From contig OY992836.1 of assembly GCA_963921425.1 (NCBI GenBank), positions 8,943,825-9,007,824 of the forward strand: a DNA stretch of 64,000 bases, written 5' to 3'. Each line of letters begins with the position of its first letter. Within the stretch, counting starts at the first letter, position 1. This document shows, piece by piece, positions 44,051-55,701 of this stretch. The DNA is from Dryas octopetala (taxonomy: Eukaryota; Streptophyta; Magnoliopsida; Rosales; Rosaceae). A model generated the notes under the pieces. The model did not search any database and was not told the DNA's origin. It saw nothing but the letters and a program-made list of their open reading frames with translations. Made by a program: the position numbers and the translations under genes.

Positions 44051-44191
44051 CTTCTGGAGCTCGTCTGTTTTCTTTTTCTTTTGCGTGGCCTGAGGGCTGG
44101 GTTCCTTCCCCCCTCTTGTCTCTCCTGTTGTTTTGCCCTTTTTCTGCCTTTGTGGCTTATGAATCTTCTTTCGACCAAAAAAAAAAAAAAG
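44051..44191 (+). mobile_element. Possible LINE 3' tail fragment
   Basis: A pyrimidine-rich stretch ends in CTTTCGACC followed by 14 A, the kind of tail seen on plant non-LTR elements. It lies about 210 bases before the dioxygenase start codon. No flanking duplication was identified. Confidence 0.4.
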
Positions 44192-44403
44192 ACTATTAGT
44201 ATTCAAAAAGTCCACGACTCTAATAAAATTCAAGAAACGGTGGAGTTTGATACCTCCTCCCTAGAGACTTCTAAGGATTCACGTCTTCCCACAATTTTAA
44301 AATGGTGGCATCTATCTGCTCTTTTAGTGATTGAAGACAAGCATCTTGTGCAGCCCTCCATTTCTTTTCACCAATTGAACACCCAAAACAAACTGCTAAG
44401 ACG

Positions 44404-46577
44404 ATGGAAGATATTGGATCAGACTTTTATGACAGAGCCAAGGAAGTGAAGGATTTCGATGAAACGAAAGCAGGAGTTAAAGGGCTTGTGGACTCAGGGG
44501 TGACAAAGGTTCCCAGGTTCCTAATCCATCCACATGCTGCAGAGAGCTCCTCAAATTCAAGCACAGCAAGTAGCAACCTTCACTTCCAGGTGCCAATTAT
44601 AAATCTTGATGGGTTTGAGAATTGCCAACAACGCGTTCAGATTGTCGAGGAAATTCGTGAGGCATCAGAGACATGGGGTTTCTTTCAGATGGTTAATCAT
44701 GGAGTTCCAGACAGGGTTATACACAATCTGTTGGAAGCAATTCGACAATTTCATGAGCTACCAAAGGAGGAGAAGTTGGAGTGGTATTCTCGCGAATCTA
44801 AGCAAAAAGTGAGATTTTACTGCAATGGAGATCTGTTGGTATCGAAAACAGCAAATTGGAGGGACACAGTTGGATTTGATTTCACGGATGGTCCAATTCA
44901 CCCTGAGGCTTTTCCTTTGGTTTGCAGGTACTCTTCTCCTTAAACAATTCCTTCACCTAATAAATGATTCATATTGATAGTCTGAATCTTGGTAGGCTTG
45001 CTGTTGTTTGTGTTGCCATCTTGGTAGGCTTACTGTTTGTGTGTCTCGGTTGCAGAGTTTTCTACTTGGTTTGTGTAGTTTCTGTTTGCTTGAATATACT
45101 TTTGTGTATCAAAAAAAGAAACATTTCAGGTTGCTGACAATCTAACATAGCGTATCAATTGCTAGACTGCTTTTCAGTTTTCACCTAGTCAGTAGTTACA
45201 ATATATAGTTCAGATTGACACTATATAACATAGTATGGTGTTACTAGACTGTCCATATAACGATGTCAAATTATCCTAACAAGTCAACTAAAAGTCAAAT
45301 AACATGAAATGTTGTTAAACTGGATGGATCGGAAGAGAGATTAAGTTGCCCTCTACATACATACAATCATAACATGGAGTTTTAATTGGTTTGATTCACA
45401 GGCAGGCAGTGCTGGAATACATGAAGCACTTGATAAACCTGAGAGAGGTACTATCATTTCTGTTGTCAGAGGCCTTGGGGCTTAGCAGTGACTACTTGGG
45501 ACGCATAGAGTGCATGAAGGCTGAAAATCTGGTGTGCCACTATTACCCAACATGTCCAGAACCAGAGCTGACCATAGGCACAACCAAGCATTCGGATCCA
45601 TCTGCATTAACCATTCTCTTGCAAGACTGTATAGGTGGCCTGCAAGTCCTCCATCAAGGTCACTGGGTTGAGGTTCCCCCAACACCTGGAGCACTGGTCG
45701 CCAATATTGGTGATTTTATGCAGGTTAGCTTCATTATCCTAATTCCTAAACAATAGTATTAGAATTACTGTTTTTGAAATTGAATTATCTATCACGGGTG
45801 TATGCATTATATATGTCTATTATCACATTATGTGCTAAAGCCACTTAATAACAGCAGTGAATGAATACATTTGTTATCTATCTTTTGAAATCAAAGTATT
45901 TATCACATAATAAATGGATACACTCGTTAGCGGGACCACTAGGCCTAGTGGACGCATACCCATGTTGACCAAAGGTGGTCCCACATGCCTTTTTATTAAA
46001 TTGACCAAAATGTGTGAACATTCTTATTTATAGAGAGTTTTTAGTATTGTAGTCATGTTTAGTAGGAGTTTTTAGTACTAGGTACTTGGGTTGCTCTTAT
46101 GTTTCTTATTAGTCCTTTTATCTCATAAATCAATAGAAAATGATCTTTTTCTCTTTATATTATATATTGGAGTTACCCCTTAAAAAATTTATATCTTCAT
46201 CCCTATCCGTTATATGAAAGTTTTACTCTTACAATTTTCTTTGTTGATAAGGTCCAAATCATCTTGCATGGGAGCTTATGGTCACTTATGTTTAATTACA
46301 TCATGTTGTTGTTGTTCATGTGCAGCTAATCACTAATGACAAGTTCAAAAGTGTGGAGCACAGGGTGCTGGCTGGACGGGTGGGGCCCAGGATATCAGCT
46401 GCATGTTTTTTCTATCCAAGTACCTCACGGAGATTTACACCATATGGGCCAATTAAGGAGCTTCTCTCTGCCAATTTACCTATATACAGGGAAACTCATG
46501 TAGGAGAATATATTGCCTATTACAGTTCAAAGGGACTAGATGGTAACTCTGCCCTTCCTCATTTTAAATTAGCCTAA
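44404..46577 (+). CDS. 2-oxoglutarate/Fe(II)-dependent dioxygenase, ACC-oxidase-homolog type
   Basis: Three exons (44404-44927, 45402-45723, 46326-46577) with GT/AG introns give 365 residues, the normal length. The N-terminal DIOX_N region holds VPIINLDGF and [14 protein letters not shown] (about 62-100). The catalytic domain has the iron ligands His238, Asp240 (TKHSD) and His294 (SVEHRVL), and the 2-oxoglutarate-binding Arg304-x-Ser306 (PRIS). NYYPxCPEPE-type sequence ([11 protein letters not shown]) precedes them. The sequence style matches the '1-aminocyclopropane-1-carboxylate oxidase homolog' group, cytosolic enzymes that oxidise specialised metabolites; despite the name they generally do not make ethylene. 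The substrate is unknown. A Harbinger-like element starts only 6 bases after the stop codon, so the transcript's 3' end probably lies inside it. Everything needed for catalysis appears intact. Confidence 0.9.
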
Positions 46578-46583
46578 TCTTAA

Positions 46584-49500
46584 GGCCCCGTTATTGCTTA
46601 TTTAGAGATAAAATCATTTATATTAAAAGTAATTGATCCAAAGCCCGTTTGGTTAAAGAATAAATAACTGATTTATTTCACAGCAGTACGTGCACCAACC
46701 ACAGAGATTTTAATAAGCTGCTAAAAGGTAGCTTTTGAAATTCACTTTGAGGAGAAGTGAAATGAACCGGTGATGGGTTTAATGAATTATTTGAAATACC
46801 CATATTGTCCTTGTTATTTCCCACAATTTATATATGCTATCTTCTTCTTCTTTACTGTTATTGAAGTTCTTCTACTTTCCAAGAGCAACAAAACCCAGGA
46901 ATTTTTTTTTTAATTGTTAATTCTTTCCTTCTCTTTAATTTTAGGGTTTAATATATCTATATATTGTTTAATTTTTTCTGTTCAAAATACTTGTGCTCTG
47001 TATTCTATTTCATCTCGCTACACTACTCAAATTCTCTTTATTGTAAACATAAACCCAAGGAAATACCTTTCTTATGGTGACCCAAGCAGAGCCAAAAGCC
47101 CAGCAACACAAACCCAGAAATCAAGAAGAAATAAAACAAATTGCTTTATGAAACAAACGGAAAAACAAAAGGCACAGACATTTACCTCTAATCAAAAGTT
47201 AAAAAGATATAAATTAACATGATGTCTATATATGGGTGGGTGCAAATAGTATGGTTTTTGTTAGTTTCTAGGATTTTGAATTGGCTTTTTCTTTGTCAAA
47301 ATTATTGTATTTATTTTTAATTATTCACTCACAAGCTCTAGGCTAGAATTAAGGGTAAGATCACTTGTGTTGAAGAAATCAAGAATGAAGTTGCAATGCA
47401 AAAAGATCTAAGGTATACTGCACTTCATGCATTTCACGAAAAACAGTTTTGTGTCTATTTGACTAGTCATTTACTGATCATAAGGATAATGTTCTTCACG
47501 TACAGTTTTAACACTTAAATGATTGTGTCACTTCAGTGGACCATTTAGGGATTTGTTTCTTAAAGCCTATTTTCTGTTTTTCTAAACATGCATGTGCACA
47601 ACACATGAATTAGTTCCTTCACTGAATCAATCTGATCAGGTCTTGCTTCTCATCATTTCCACGCCTCTCACTCATATACCTCAGCATTATTCATCTTCTT
47701 CCTCATTTCTGAATTTTGCAAAATAAAGAAATAACTGATTTCACAGCTCCACATTCTTATCCTCAGTTGTACTATGATACCTCTCTAGGACAAAAAGAAT
47801 ATACCCTGTATTTGTCTCTTGCAGACAACCATTGATTGGCTTCCATGTGGCACGGGCAGACATGGTGAGTGCGTGTGTGTGTTGTACGGGGTACATGGGT
47901 GTAATGGTCTAGCTTTTTCTAAGTGGGTTGATAAGCATATTTTCTGTGGGTATTGGGCTTTTTGTGTGTGTGCTCATCCTTTCAAGTAAGAAAACGCTTT
48001 TGATTTTCAAAAACTAAATGATTTTCTTAACTTGTTTTTAATAGTTTGCAAGAATTTGAGAAAGTTTTAGAAATGAAAATATATTCTATTGTATGTAGAA
48101 TTACTGAACTGATCAAAAATGTACAGGACAAGACCTTTTATATGGAGGTCAAACACGAACAGACTTAACAGACTACAAAAAACTAACTAATAAGAATGTG
48201 ACATCTGTCTAAGCTAAAATAATAAAACTAACTGATCCTAACAGTTTTTTCACCCTCTAAAATCTGAATGGGTTTGAGTATTGTTCTAAATTTTTTCACA
48301 TATTCATAAACACTATCATTTAGATTTTAGATTAAGGATTCTCCATTAGCCTTTTCATGTCTTTTACTTTAGAAGACTGATTTTTAAAGAATCCAAATTT
48401 GCATATCATGTTCATACATTGAAGAATCTGCTGTGCTTGGTATGAATCGGTGTCATGGGTTGATGAGCTTGGAGTTTGAGCTGCCTTCTTCATGAATGAC
48501 CGATTGCCTTGCTTTTGGAAGTTGCATAAAGGGGTAAGAAGCTGCCACCTAGTTTAGGACTTAGTGATTGAGCTTGTGTGTTGTATGCTCCTTTTGTATT
48601 GAACCTCCTATATAGTGGATTGCTCGGTCAGCTGAAAAAGACCCCCAGTTTTTACCCTTTGTGGTTTTTCTGGGTGAACATCTTGTATGCCTCTGTGTCC
48701 ATTTTGTGTTGTTATGTTTACTGACTCACTCATCTTTTAAACACAAATTTGCATTGAATTTATATGTTTGATATTGTTATATGTCATATAGAACTATTTA
48801 GCTAATCACACACCACTGTAGTTGTGGATAACACTGGGATGCCTACTGTGATGGTGTATAGGTTGTCACTTGATCCTTTGGTATGTTTGATTTGTGTTGT
48901 TTACAAAAGTTATATTTTGACTTACAAGTGTCAATTTGTGTCTTCAGATTTTTGTCACTGTGTCGTCAAAGTTGTGTCTGTTTGATTAGTCGCTGAGTCA
49001 TCACATAAACAAAAATTTGGATCCGATTACTGACTGTGGTTTTAATCAAGTTAATTAGGTAGATAATTTACCTAATACAAACTTTCAGTTTTGATTTTAA
49101 GTCTGCATATATAACATTAAATTTTTTTGCTATTACAACATTAGAACTCTTTTCTATTAGATTTCTTTGTTGCACAGAAACCAAGTACTATCATTAGTAC
49201 TCTTTGTTATTGATGATAGAGAGAACATACTTAATTTCCATACACCTAAACATAACAAGCTAAAGTTGTTAAGATAATGAATTATGATATACAAATTATG
49301 TATGTATTGAAACCAGAGAGCAAGTCTTTAACTTTAACTTGTTATCTGTTTATGGTTGATATTCGTTTTTAGCTATTGAAAATTAAGAAAACTCTTTAGG
49401 GTAAAAAATGTACATATGCAAAGGTGAACCTCTTTTTAACAAGCAAATGACTAAAACATCATTTTTTGCATCATGTCTACTTTAGTCATTATATATAACC

Positions 49501-49672
49501 ACTGCACTTCGGTACCTATATTTATCAAACACATGCAAACTGCTATTTAGATCGACAACACTTTTAAAAATACATTCTAACAAACACTTAACTGTTTTAA
49601 TTCACATTTGATTATTCTGACGGTACTTTTGAAATTGATTATTTTCACAGCACAACAATACCAAACTAGGCC
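46584..49672. mobile_element. Second Harbinger relative, interior replaced by another repeat
   Basis: Both ends match the element at 18743-24129: left from GCCCGTTTGGTTAA through the TTGTCCTTGTTATT region, right from GTCTACTTTAGTCATTATAT through ATTTTCACAGCACAACAATA. Its termini are GGCCCCGTT and, reversed, GGCCTAGTTTGGTATTG. It is flanked by TTAA on both sides (46580-46583, 49673-49676), so a 3-bp TTA/TAA duplication fits. No transposase is present. The LTR-like repeat at 47323-49075 occupies the place of the genes. Confidence 0.75.
47323..49075 (+). mobile_element. LTR-like dispersed repeat, copy 2, nested in the Harbinger relative
   Basis: Matches 33950-35540 in inverted orientation. It starts near CACTCACAAGCTCTAGGC and ends near AATCAAGTTAATTAGG. 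Being bracketed by the two Harbinger ends, it was either inserted into the element or captured by it. No open frame. Confidence 0.6.
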
Positions 49673-49759
49673 TTAATATTGAGCATACTTTTCAATTAAG
49701 GGACAAACCTATTTCTAAAGAAATCTAAACATACATCCCAAAACCAATTGGTAATATGG

Positions 49760-49789
49760 GGAGTAGCTCAAAATGTTTTGAGCTACTCC
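49760..49789. repeat. Perfect 14-bp inverted repeat with 2-base loop
   Basis: GGAGTAGCTCAAAA is followed after TG by its exact complement. It could form a tight hairpin. No gene adjoins it to make a terminator reading compelling. Confidence 0.8.
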
Positions 49790-50504
49790 TCAAAACCTTC
49801 CACATTCTCACAATTTCGAATGCGGATTTAGTCATTGCTATTCTTCAAGGTCTGGGATAAGTATATTTTGCCATGTTTGTTACTGTTATTAGTGCTATAT
49901 TAAATTTTCCACCTTTCCTTGACTATTCAGACCTTTAGGCTCCTCTTTTCTCTTTTGAATCTTACATTAATTGTGTACCACCTAATAACCCGTTTTAAAT
50001 AACTAACCCTTAAAAATAAAAAATTTCACCCAAACTCATTTTATTTCTCGTCCCGTTTTTTACCCCATTCACTGACATGTTCACCCTATAGTGTAGAATG
50101 AAGCTTATGGAGAATGTATGTTAGTTTTAACTCTGAAATTATGAGCTCTTTATGTGCCATTTGATTAATTTAAGGGTTCTTAATTCTTATAAAATTGTCC
50201 CTTATATTAACCGGAATTTACAACTTGTAGCCTAAAAGATACAGGTGTCTTAATCCATTTTCTTAGCGGGTATATGTCTTTCGGCATGTAATCTTTGATG
50301 AGTAGACCTTCCCCTTTGCCAACTGCGAGGTCACCTCTTCCTCTTCCCCCACCATTAAGATTGAATTGTTTCTTGTGCATGACCCTGCTCCTGCCCTTGA
50401 TCATCTGTAACAATCCCCTCCAACTGATCCTCTTATTCCTCCCTCACCATCTCAGAATACAATGGATTACAAATGAGTATTCCAGATTAAACGTAACTTA
50501 ATGG
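49790..50504. other. Region left of the copia relic
   Basis: No gene. A Pro/Leu-rich broken reading around 50290-50500 may be the remains of the copia integrase-RT linker, but it has no recognisable motif. Confidence 0.4.
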
Positions 50505-51850
50505 CACCATATATTGAGCGTCACAAGGTCCAGCTTGTTGCCAAAGGCTTCCACTAACAGCCTGAACTCGATTATGATAAGACTTTTAGTCCTCTTGTTA
50601 AACCTGCCACTATCGCAGTCACTAAGGGTTGGTCCATAAGACAACTTGATGTCAAGAATGTATTCCGACATGGTTTCTTACAAGAGGACGTTTATATGTC
50701 CCAACCTCCGAACTTTATTGATCCTCAACACCCACACTATGTTTGTAAGCTTCAAAAAGCTTTATACAACCTCAAACAAGCACCACATGCATGGTTCCCG
50801 CTATAGCTCCTTTCTCCTACGTTTTAGTTTTTCGCAAAGCAAGGCTAATTCCTATTTGTTCATCCTTTGGTCACATAATCAAGTTCAGATCTTATTATTA
50901 TATGTCGATGACATCGTCCATTATTGTCCATACCGGGAGTTACTCTTCTCTACTTCCCTCTTTCATTCAATCTTTGCTTTGTGAATTTGATATTAAAGAT
51001 TTGGGTTCATTAAGTTATTTTCTTGAATTGGAGGTCACTATCGTTCCTGATGGCTTACATGTCCCTCAAATCAAATATACACCAAATATTCTTAAATGTA
51101 GTCATGGTTTAGTGTAAACCATGTACACCTATTGTCGCTAAATCTCCACCCTCGAATATAGATGATCCTTCTGAATATCGTCGACTTCTGGGTTGCTTAC
51201 AATATCTTACACTTACTAGGCTCGGCATTTCCTATGATGTCAACAATGTTGCTCAGTATATAAGTACTCCACACCAGCCCCATTTTTTTGCGGTTAAGCG
51301 CATTCTGCGATATATTAAAGGCACGTACTCTTGAGTTTGGTATTCTTATTTGTCAAAATTATGGGTTCCCCACACTTCGAGCATTTACTGTCACTGATTG
51401 GAATGGTTGACCGAATTCTGTTTGCTCCCCTCCAACTCTCCAAGCTATCTCTTATTCACGTGTTCTAATCTTATTTAATGGTGCTCCAAAAGCAGCCTAA
51501 AGTATCGCGCTCTAGTGCTGAGTTTGAATATTGCTCTCTTGCTCGATTATATATGCTTGTGCTAAAACAGTTTGGTTAAGTTATCATCTTTATGAACTTG
51601 GACAATCATTGGTTGTTCCCAATCTTCTCTTTTGTGATAACATCAGCGATACCTACTGGCTGCTAATCATGTTTTCCATGCTCATACACATCACATCGAG
51701 CTTGATTTTTATTTTGTTCGTGAACGAGTTGCATTGGATAGTCATCGAGTTCACTTTGTGCCATTTGTTGATTAGACGGTTGTTCTTCTAACAAATTAAC
51801 CTGCTTCAGTCCAAACTCAGCTGTTCAAGACTGCCAAGTTTGAAGGGAAG
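50505..51850 (+). pseudogene. Dead Ty1/copia polyprotein (RT and RNase H part)
   Basis: Broken frames translate to RT blocks [59 protein letters not shown] and LLLYVDDIV (the YVDD active site), then DIKDLGSLSYFLELEV, and the RNase H region near 51430-51790. Several stops and frame shifts are present, and the 5' part (gag, protease, most of integrase, 5' LTR) is missing. The order RT then RNase H at the 3' end is that of copia. Confidence 0.9.
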
Positions 51851-52045
51851 TGTTAAATCCATATATGGTCATGTTCTGATAAGCACTCCTCTAGTGACAA
51901 GGAAATCTCTTGTCATTAAGTTTATCTTGTAATCTATTTAGATAGACTCCTACTTGTAGACGTACTGCTAGGGTAAATTGTGATGATATATGCATGTGTA
52001 TATGGATCAATAAACTCATTGAATTCAAAAAGTTTACCTGTGTAT
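51851..52045 (+). mobile_element. Probable 3' LTR remnant of the copia element
   Basis: It follows a polypurine tract (TTTGAAGGGAAG) and begins TGTTAAATCC, as copia LTRs do. The right end is uncertain. Confidence 0.55.
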
Positions 52046-52103
52046 AGATAAAGGGAGCTTCCTTAAATCCCTTAAATAAACCTTTTTAAGGGATATATAT
52101 ATA

Positions 52104-52500
52104 GGCTCATTTCGTTGAGGTATACCTTATCTTAAACATAATGAGTTATGACATATGAGATCTACCTCGCATTATAATTCGATGATCGAAACTGTTAATT
52201 TTTAAAGTCTCTATACAAGAATCATCCTTATAAAAAATTAGGTAAATCGAAAACCATTAAAACATCTAATGGTAATTGAATAAATAAACGAACATAGTAC
52301 TTCCATAAATACTTGAAATGATAGCCCTTTAATCAAATTGTTAACCAATTTCCGATTTGTCTAATTTTTTGCAAGGATGATCATTGTGTAGAGACTTAAA
52401 AAAAAGACAGCTTCGATTATCGAATTATAATACGGAGTGAGTCTCACAAGCCATACTTCATTATGTTTAAGATGAGATATACTTCAACAGAAGAGACATG
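52104..52500. mobile_element. Foldback element, about 400 bp
   Basis: Left arm (from GGCTCATTTCGTTGAGGTATA) and right arm (reversed: GTCTCTTCTGTTGAAGTATA) are inverted over about 150 bases, sharing TATAATTCGATAATCGAA-type and AAGTCTCTA phrases. It is flanked on both sides by TATATATATA, consistent with a 9-10 bp duplication but hard to prove in simple sequence. Confidence 0.7.
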
Positions 52501-53114
52501 TATATATATATATAACGTCCATCTCTTAGGCGGATGCCCACATGTTTTTTTCATGGATTTTTGAAGCTGAGTGCTTGGTAGTGACTGTCGTGTGCTTGAC
52601 AATATCTTTTTCTTCTTCTCCCGAGAGCTTGGCATCTGATTTGTAGGCTTTATGTTAAGTTTTAATTCTGAAATTTTGGGCAATCCTAGTATTAAAACCT
52701 AATATGCAATTTTCACAAGCCTCATTCTACATCCTAAGAGGGTTTAGGAAGCCTCATTCTACATCCTAAGAGTTAAACCTGTCGCGGATGTAACCTTCAA
52801 CTAGGTGGAGGAAGCAGTGTCGAGCCCTGCAAGAAGTCGTCGGCTATTATAAAAAAGTAATTGCCGAGTGCTCGATACCATTACCAAGCGCTCGGATCCT
52901 AATTAGTTTGTTAGACTATTTGTAAGATCTAAAAATTCAAAAGACTATTATGTATACAGTATATTGAGGATACAAGGATTTGCATGCCAACTATTAGATT
53001 ATATATGAATGGTGGAAATGCATTTCCCCCGTACTGGATCTCATCCATTATACATCTCACTATCCATATCGCAACCGCTATACATTTCAGTACTCATTAG
53101 AACCGCGACACCGT
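52501..53114. other. Intergenic region left of C2 copy 2
   Basis: No gene. A 24-base phrase ending ATTCTACATCCTAAGAG is repeated at 52717-52740 and 52749-52772. Confidence 0.5.
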
Positions 53115-53615
53115 ACACATATACATGTATTTTTAATTTTAATTTTGTAGATCATTTCTGGAGTTGCACCAAACGAAATTTGTGGAACATAGTATTCATA
53201 TGTAAAAAAGGTGACTGATCAATTTAGCAAGCCATATAGTATAGTGGTCCCTAGCTCTTTGTCTACAAGACTACTACAACATGTGATGAAGAATCAAATG
53301 AGATCTTGGAGTGGGAGAACAACCCACACAGCATTAACATTAATGCAAACCCAACAGCACTACTGTTTCAACTTGCAAGGGTCGTTCTCGAAAATCCAGC
53401 TCTTCAAGAATCTAAAGGGTCTTATAATAAGTCATCATAATCTTCCACACAATCTTTCATGATTCCTTAATCCCCATTATGAAGCATGAAACATTATAAT
53501 ATTACAACTCAGATCTTGCTTGGTTATAACATATACTCTCTGATCCCATTATTAACTTATGGATAAATGATGCTCCCTCAAAAAGCAATGCCACCTTCCC
53601 ACTAGCATCCTATAC

Positions 53616-53628
53616 ACTATATATAACC
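53616..53628 (+). promoter_or_regulatory. TATA box of C2 gene copy 2
   Basis: ACTATATATAACCC about 90 bases before the ATG, with the same CT-rich leader as copy 1 extended by one CTATCT unit. Confidence 0.65.
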
Positions 53629-53714
53629 CACTAGCCACACTACCACTCTTCACCAAAGAATCCATTAACTCTCTCTATCTCTATCTCTATCTCTAACTCT
53701 CAAACACACAGACA

Positions 53715-54314
53715 ATGGGTACATCACAGTTTTCTTCTCTTAGCTGTGAATTGAGGATCATACAAGCAAAAAACATTGAGTTCAAGACCAAAGGAAACCT
53801 GTTTGTTAGATACTATCTTTCTTCAGGGAACAAGAAGATTAGGCTAAACACCAGAGAAATCTCCACAAAGTATAACCATGTTTGGAATGAGTCCATCTCC
53901 TTGGAGTGCTGTGGAACCCAGAACTCCATGGACAACAGCCTAAACCAAGAAAGTGTGGTTTTTGAGCTCCGGTGGAGGAACACTGTGCCAGTTTTTGGCA
54001 GAATTGGGGGGTCACAACTCTTGGGCAGGGCAGAGATTCCATGGAGAGAAGTCCTAGAGTCACCAAACATGGAGTTGGACAAGTGGGTCCCAATGGTTTC
54101 AACAAGTACAGGGCATGGTCTTGAAGGTGTCAAACCACCTAAACTACAAGTAGGCATTAAGGTTCGAGTCCAAGCACTTGTGGAAGTGGAAAAGAGAAGG
54201 CAAAGACGGGTGAAAAAGTGGGATGAGTGTGGTTGTGAAGATGGGCATGGTCACGGTGGCACTTGTTCAGATTATGATCTTTTAGCACTAGCAGCTGCAG
54301 TGGAGGCTTTTTAA
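53715..54314 (+). CDS. Small C2-domain protein, copy 2
   Basis: Intronless, 199 residues, 94% identical to copy 1 (11 differences). The C2 core (about 8-155) is almost unchanged: KTTG becomes KTKG, KSNH becomes KYNH and GSKLL becomes GSQLL. Most changes gather in the C-terminal part (VEAHMEVE to VQALVEVE; CTCSD preceded by Gly to Gly; LFALA to LLALA), and one Cys of the Cys/His tail is Gly (GHGGTC). As in copy 1 the loop residues expected to hold calcium are poorly conserved. The promoter and leader are retained, so both genes may be active. The clustering of changes suggests stronger constraint on the C2 core than on the tail. No specific function recognised. Confidence 0.85.
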   Translation: MGTSQFSSLSCELRIIQAKNIEFKTKGNLFVRYYLSSGNKKIRLNTREISTKYNHVWNESISLECCGTQNSMDNSLNQESVVFELRWRNTVPVFGRIGGSQLLGRAEIPWREVLESPNMELDKWVPMVSTSTGHGLEGVKPPKLQVGIKVRVQALVEVEKRRQRRVKKWDECGCEDGHGHGGTCSDYDLLALAAAVEAF

Positions 54315-54750
54315 GCACAACCAGAGGATTGCTGTTTTTTTCTATTGGTATCACACTGACCCATTAACTTCTAGGACTGAAATGTTATTGTACTGGATTA
54401 AGAATGTGGAAATTTCTTTGTAAGTGTATATATGAACCAAAAGATGAGAGAGATACAATCCAAATAGGCAATTGGAGAATCTATGTAATTAAATTGTTTT
54501 ACTAATCACAAATGAATACTGGAGTGTTTGAATGTTTAATGGTGATTGACTGCTTCTCATTGTTCTCAAAGCATAATTGGCCCTGTTTATGTATCACAGT
54601 ATCACTACTCTTTTTTGTGTTTTGACTAGGCAACTGTGGCACAATATGGGAACCACATGGGATACCGATTCCTTTTTTTTTCTTTCTAAATTTTTTCTGA
54701 CTGATGAAAAGGAAAAAAAAGTGAAGAAATATCAATAACCTATCATTTAT

Positions 54751-55085
54751 CAAAAGATAATAAATAAATAAATAAACACTGCACCATGTATGAATCATCA
54801 CTTGAGCTTCACATATGCAAAGAAGCCCTCATTTTCACATTTCAAGATGATGGATTCTGAAACTGCTAGGTCAAAGTTTAGCATCCTTCATAACATCACC
54901 AATTCATATCATTTACCAAAAGATAATAAATAAATAAATAAACACTGCAGTATGTATGAGTTATCACCTGAGCTCCACATATGCCAAAAGAAGAAGCCCA
55001 CATCTGGCTGTGATTTTCACATTGCAAGATGATGGGTTCTGAAACTGCTTGGTCAACAGTTTGGCATGCTTCATCACATCAGCAA
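54751..55085. repeat. Two tandem copies of a 166-bp unit
   Basis: The phrase CAAAAGATAATAAATAAATA begins units at 54751 and 54917, and the homology continues to CATCACATCA near 55080 with indels. Each contains a (AATA)n run. Confidence 0.8.
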
Positions 55086-55701
55086 TTCATTTGTCACTTC
55101 TAAATCACATATGATTTTGAAGAAACCCATTCCACATACTTCCATGTTCAGCCTAAATATCCAATTGCCACAATCATGGTAGGATGGACAGCTCCACAGA
55201 GTCTAACAACAGCCCAAAACGGCCGTCTTAGATTGTAATATAAACACCCCATCCTTAGTAGACCATGGCACTCTGATTTAGTTGTTCTGAACCCATGATA
55301 AACTGCGAGCAAACAGTACCTCCTTCAAGTTACTCCAGATGGAAGCCTTGGGATATTCCAATAGATAAACAGGCATTACGAGATTGTTACTTGATAAAAA
55401 TCCCACCAAAACATTTTGAGTAAATACCATGAACTTTCTAGGCTCTGAACAACAAGAGTCTAGGGCATTAATAGGAGGGGAAAGCCATGCGACTGACCAG
55501 AAAAATGACTTGGTTACAATCATTTGTGATTGTCTCTTATCTTCTCCACGAGTGCATATACCTATGAGTGCCCTGAGTTCTATAACAGTCTCCAACACAT
55601 TTTAAGACAGGTGGAATCATAGGAGGTTTGTGTTACTAATACTTGTAGGATGGAAAGATTTAGTCTGTAATCAGACTCACAGTGACATTTCCGAAGTTCA
55701 T
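55086..55701. other. 3' flank of the PPR gene
   Basis: It probably contains the 3' untranslated region of the minus-strand PPR gene. A minus-strand reading of 106 codons at 55278-55598 has no recognisable domain and I do not treat it as a gene. Confidence 0.5.

Larger units (their letters stand above)
53115..54745. repeat. Duplicated segment carrying the C2 gene, copy 2
   Basis: Direct-orientation partner of 39340-41000, with small indels in the flanks. Confidence 0.85.

Noticed and set aside
49760-49789. Rho-independent-like terminator
   Set aside because: Such terminators are bacterial; here the hairpin is an isolated palindrome in plant intergenic DNA with no gene before it.
50207-50501. 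Pro-rich small protein left of the copia relic
   Set aside because: No conserved motif; it most likely represents debris of the same retroelement.
55278-55598. A 106-codon reading downstream of the PPR gene
   Set aside because: Same strand as the PPR gene and within its likely 3' flank; no recognisable domain and no supporting context.
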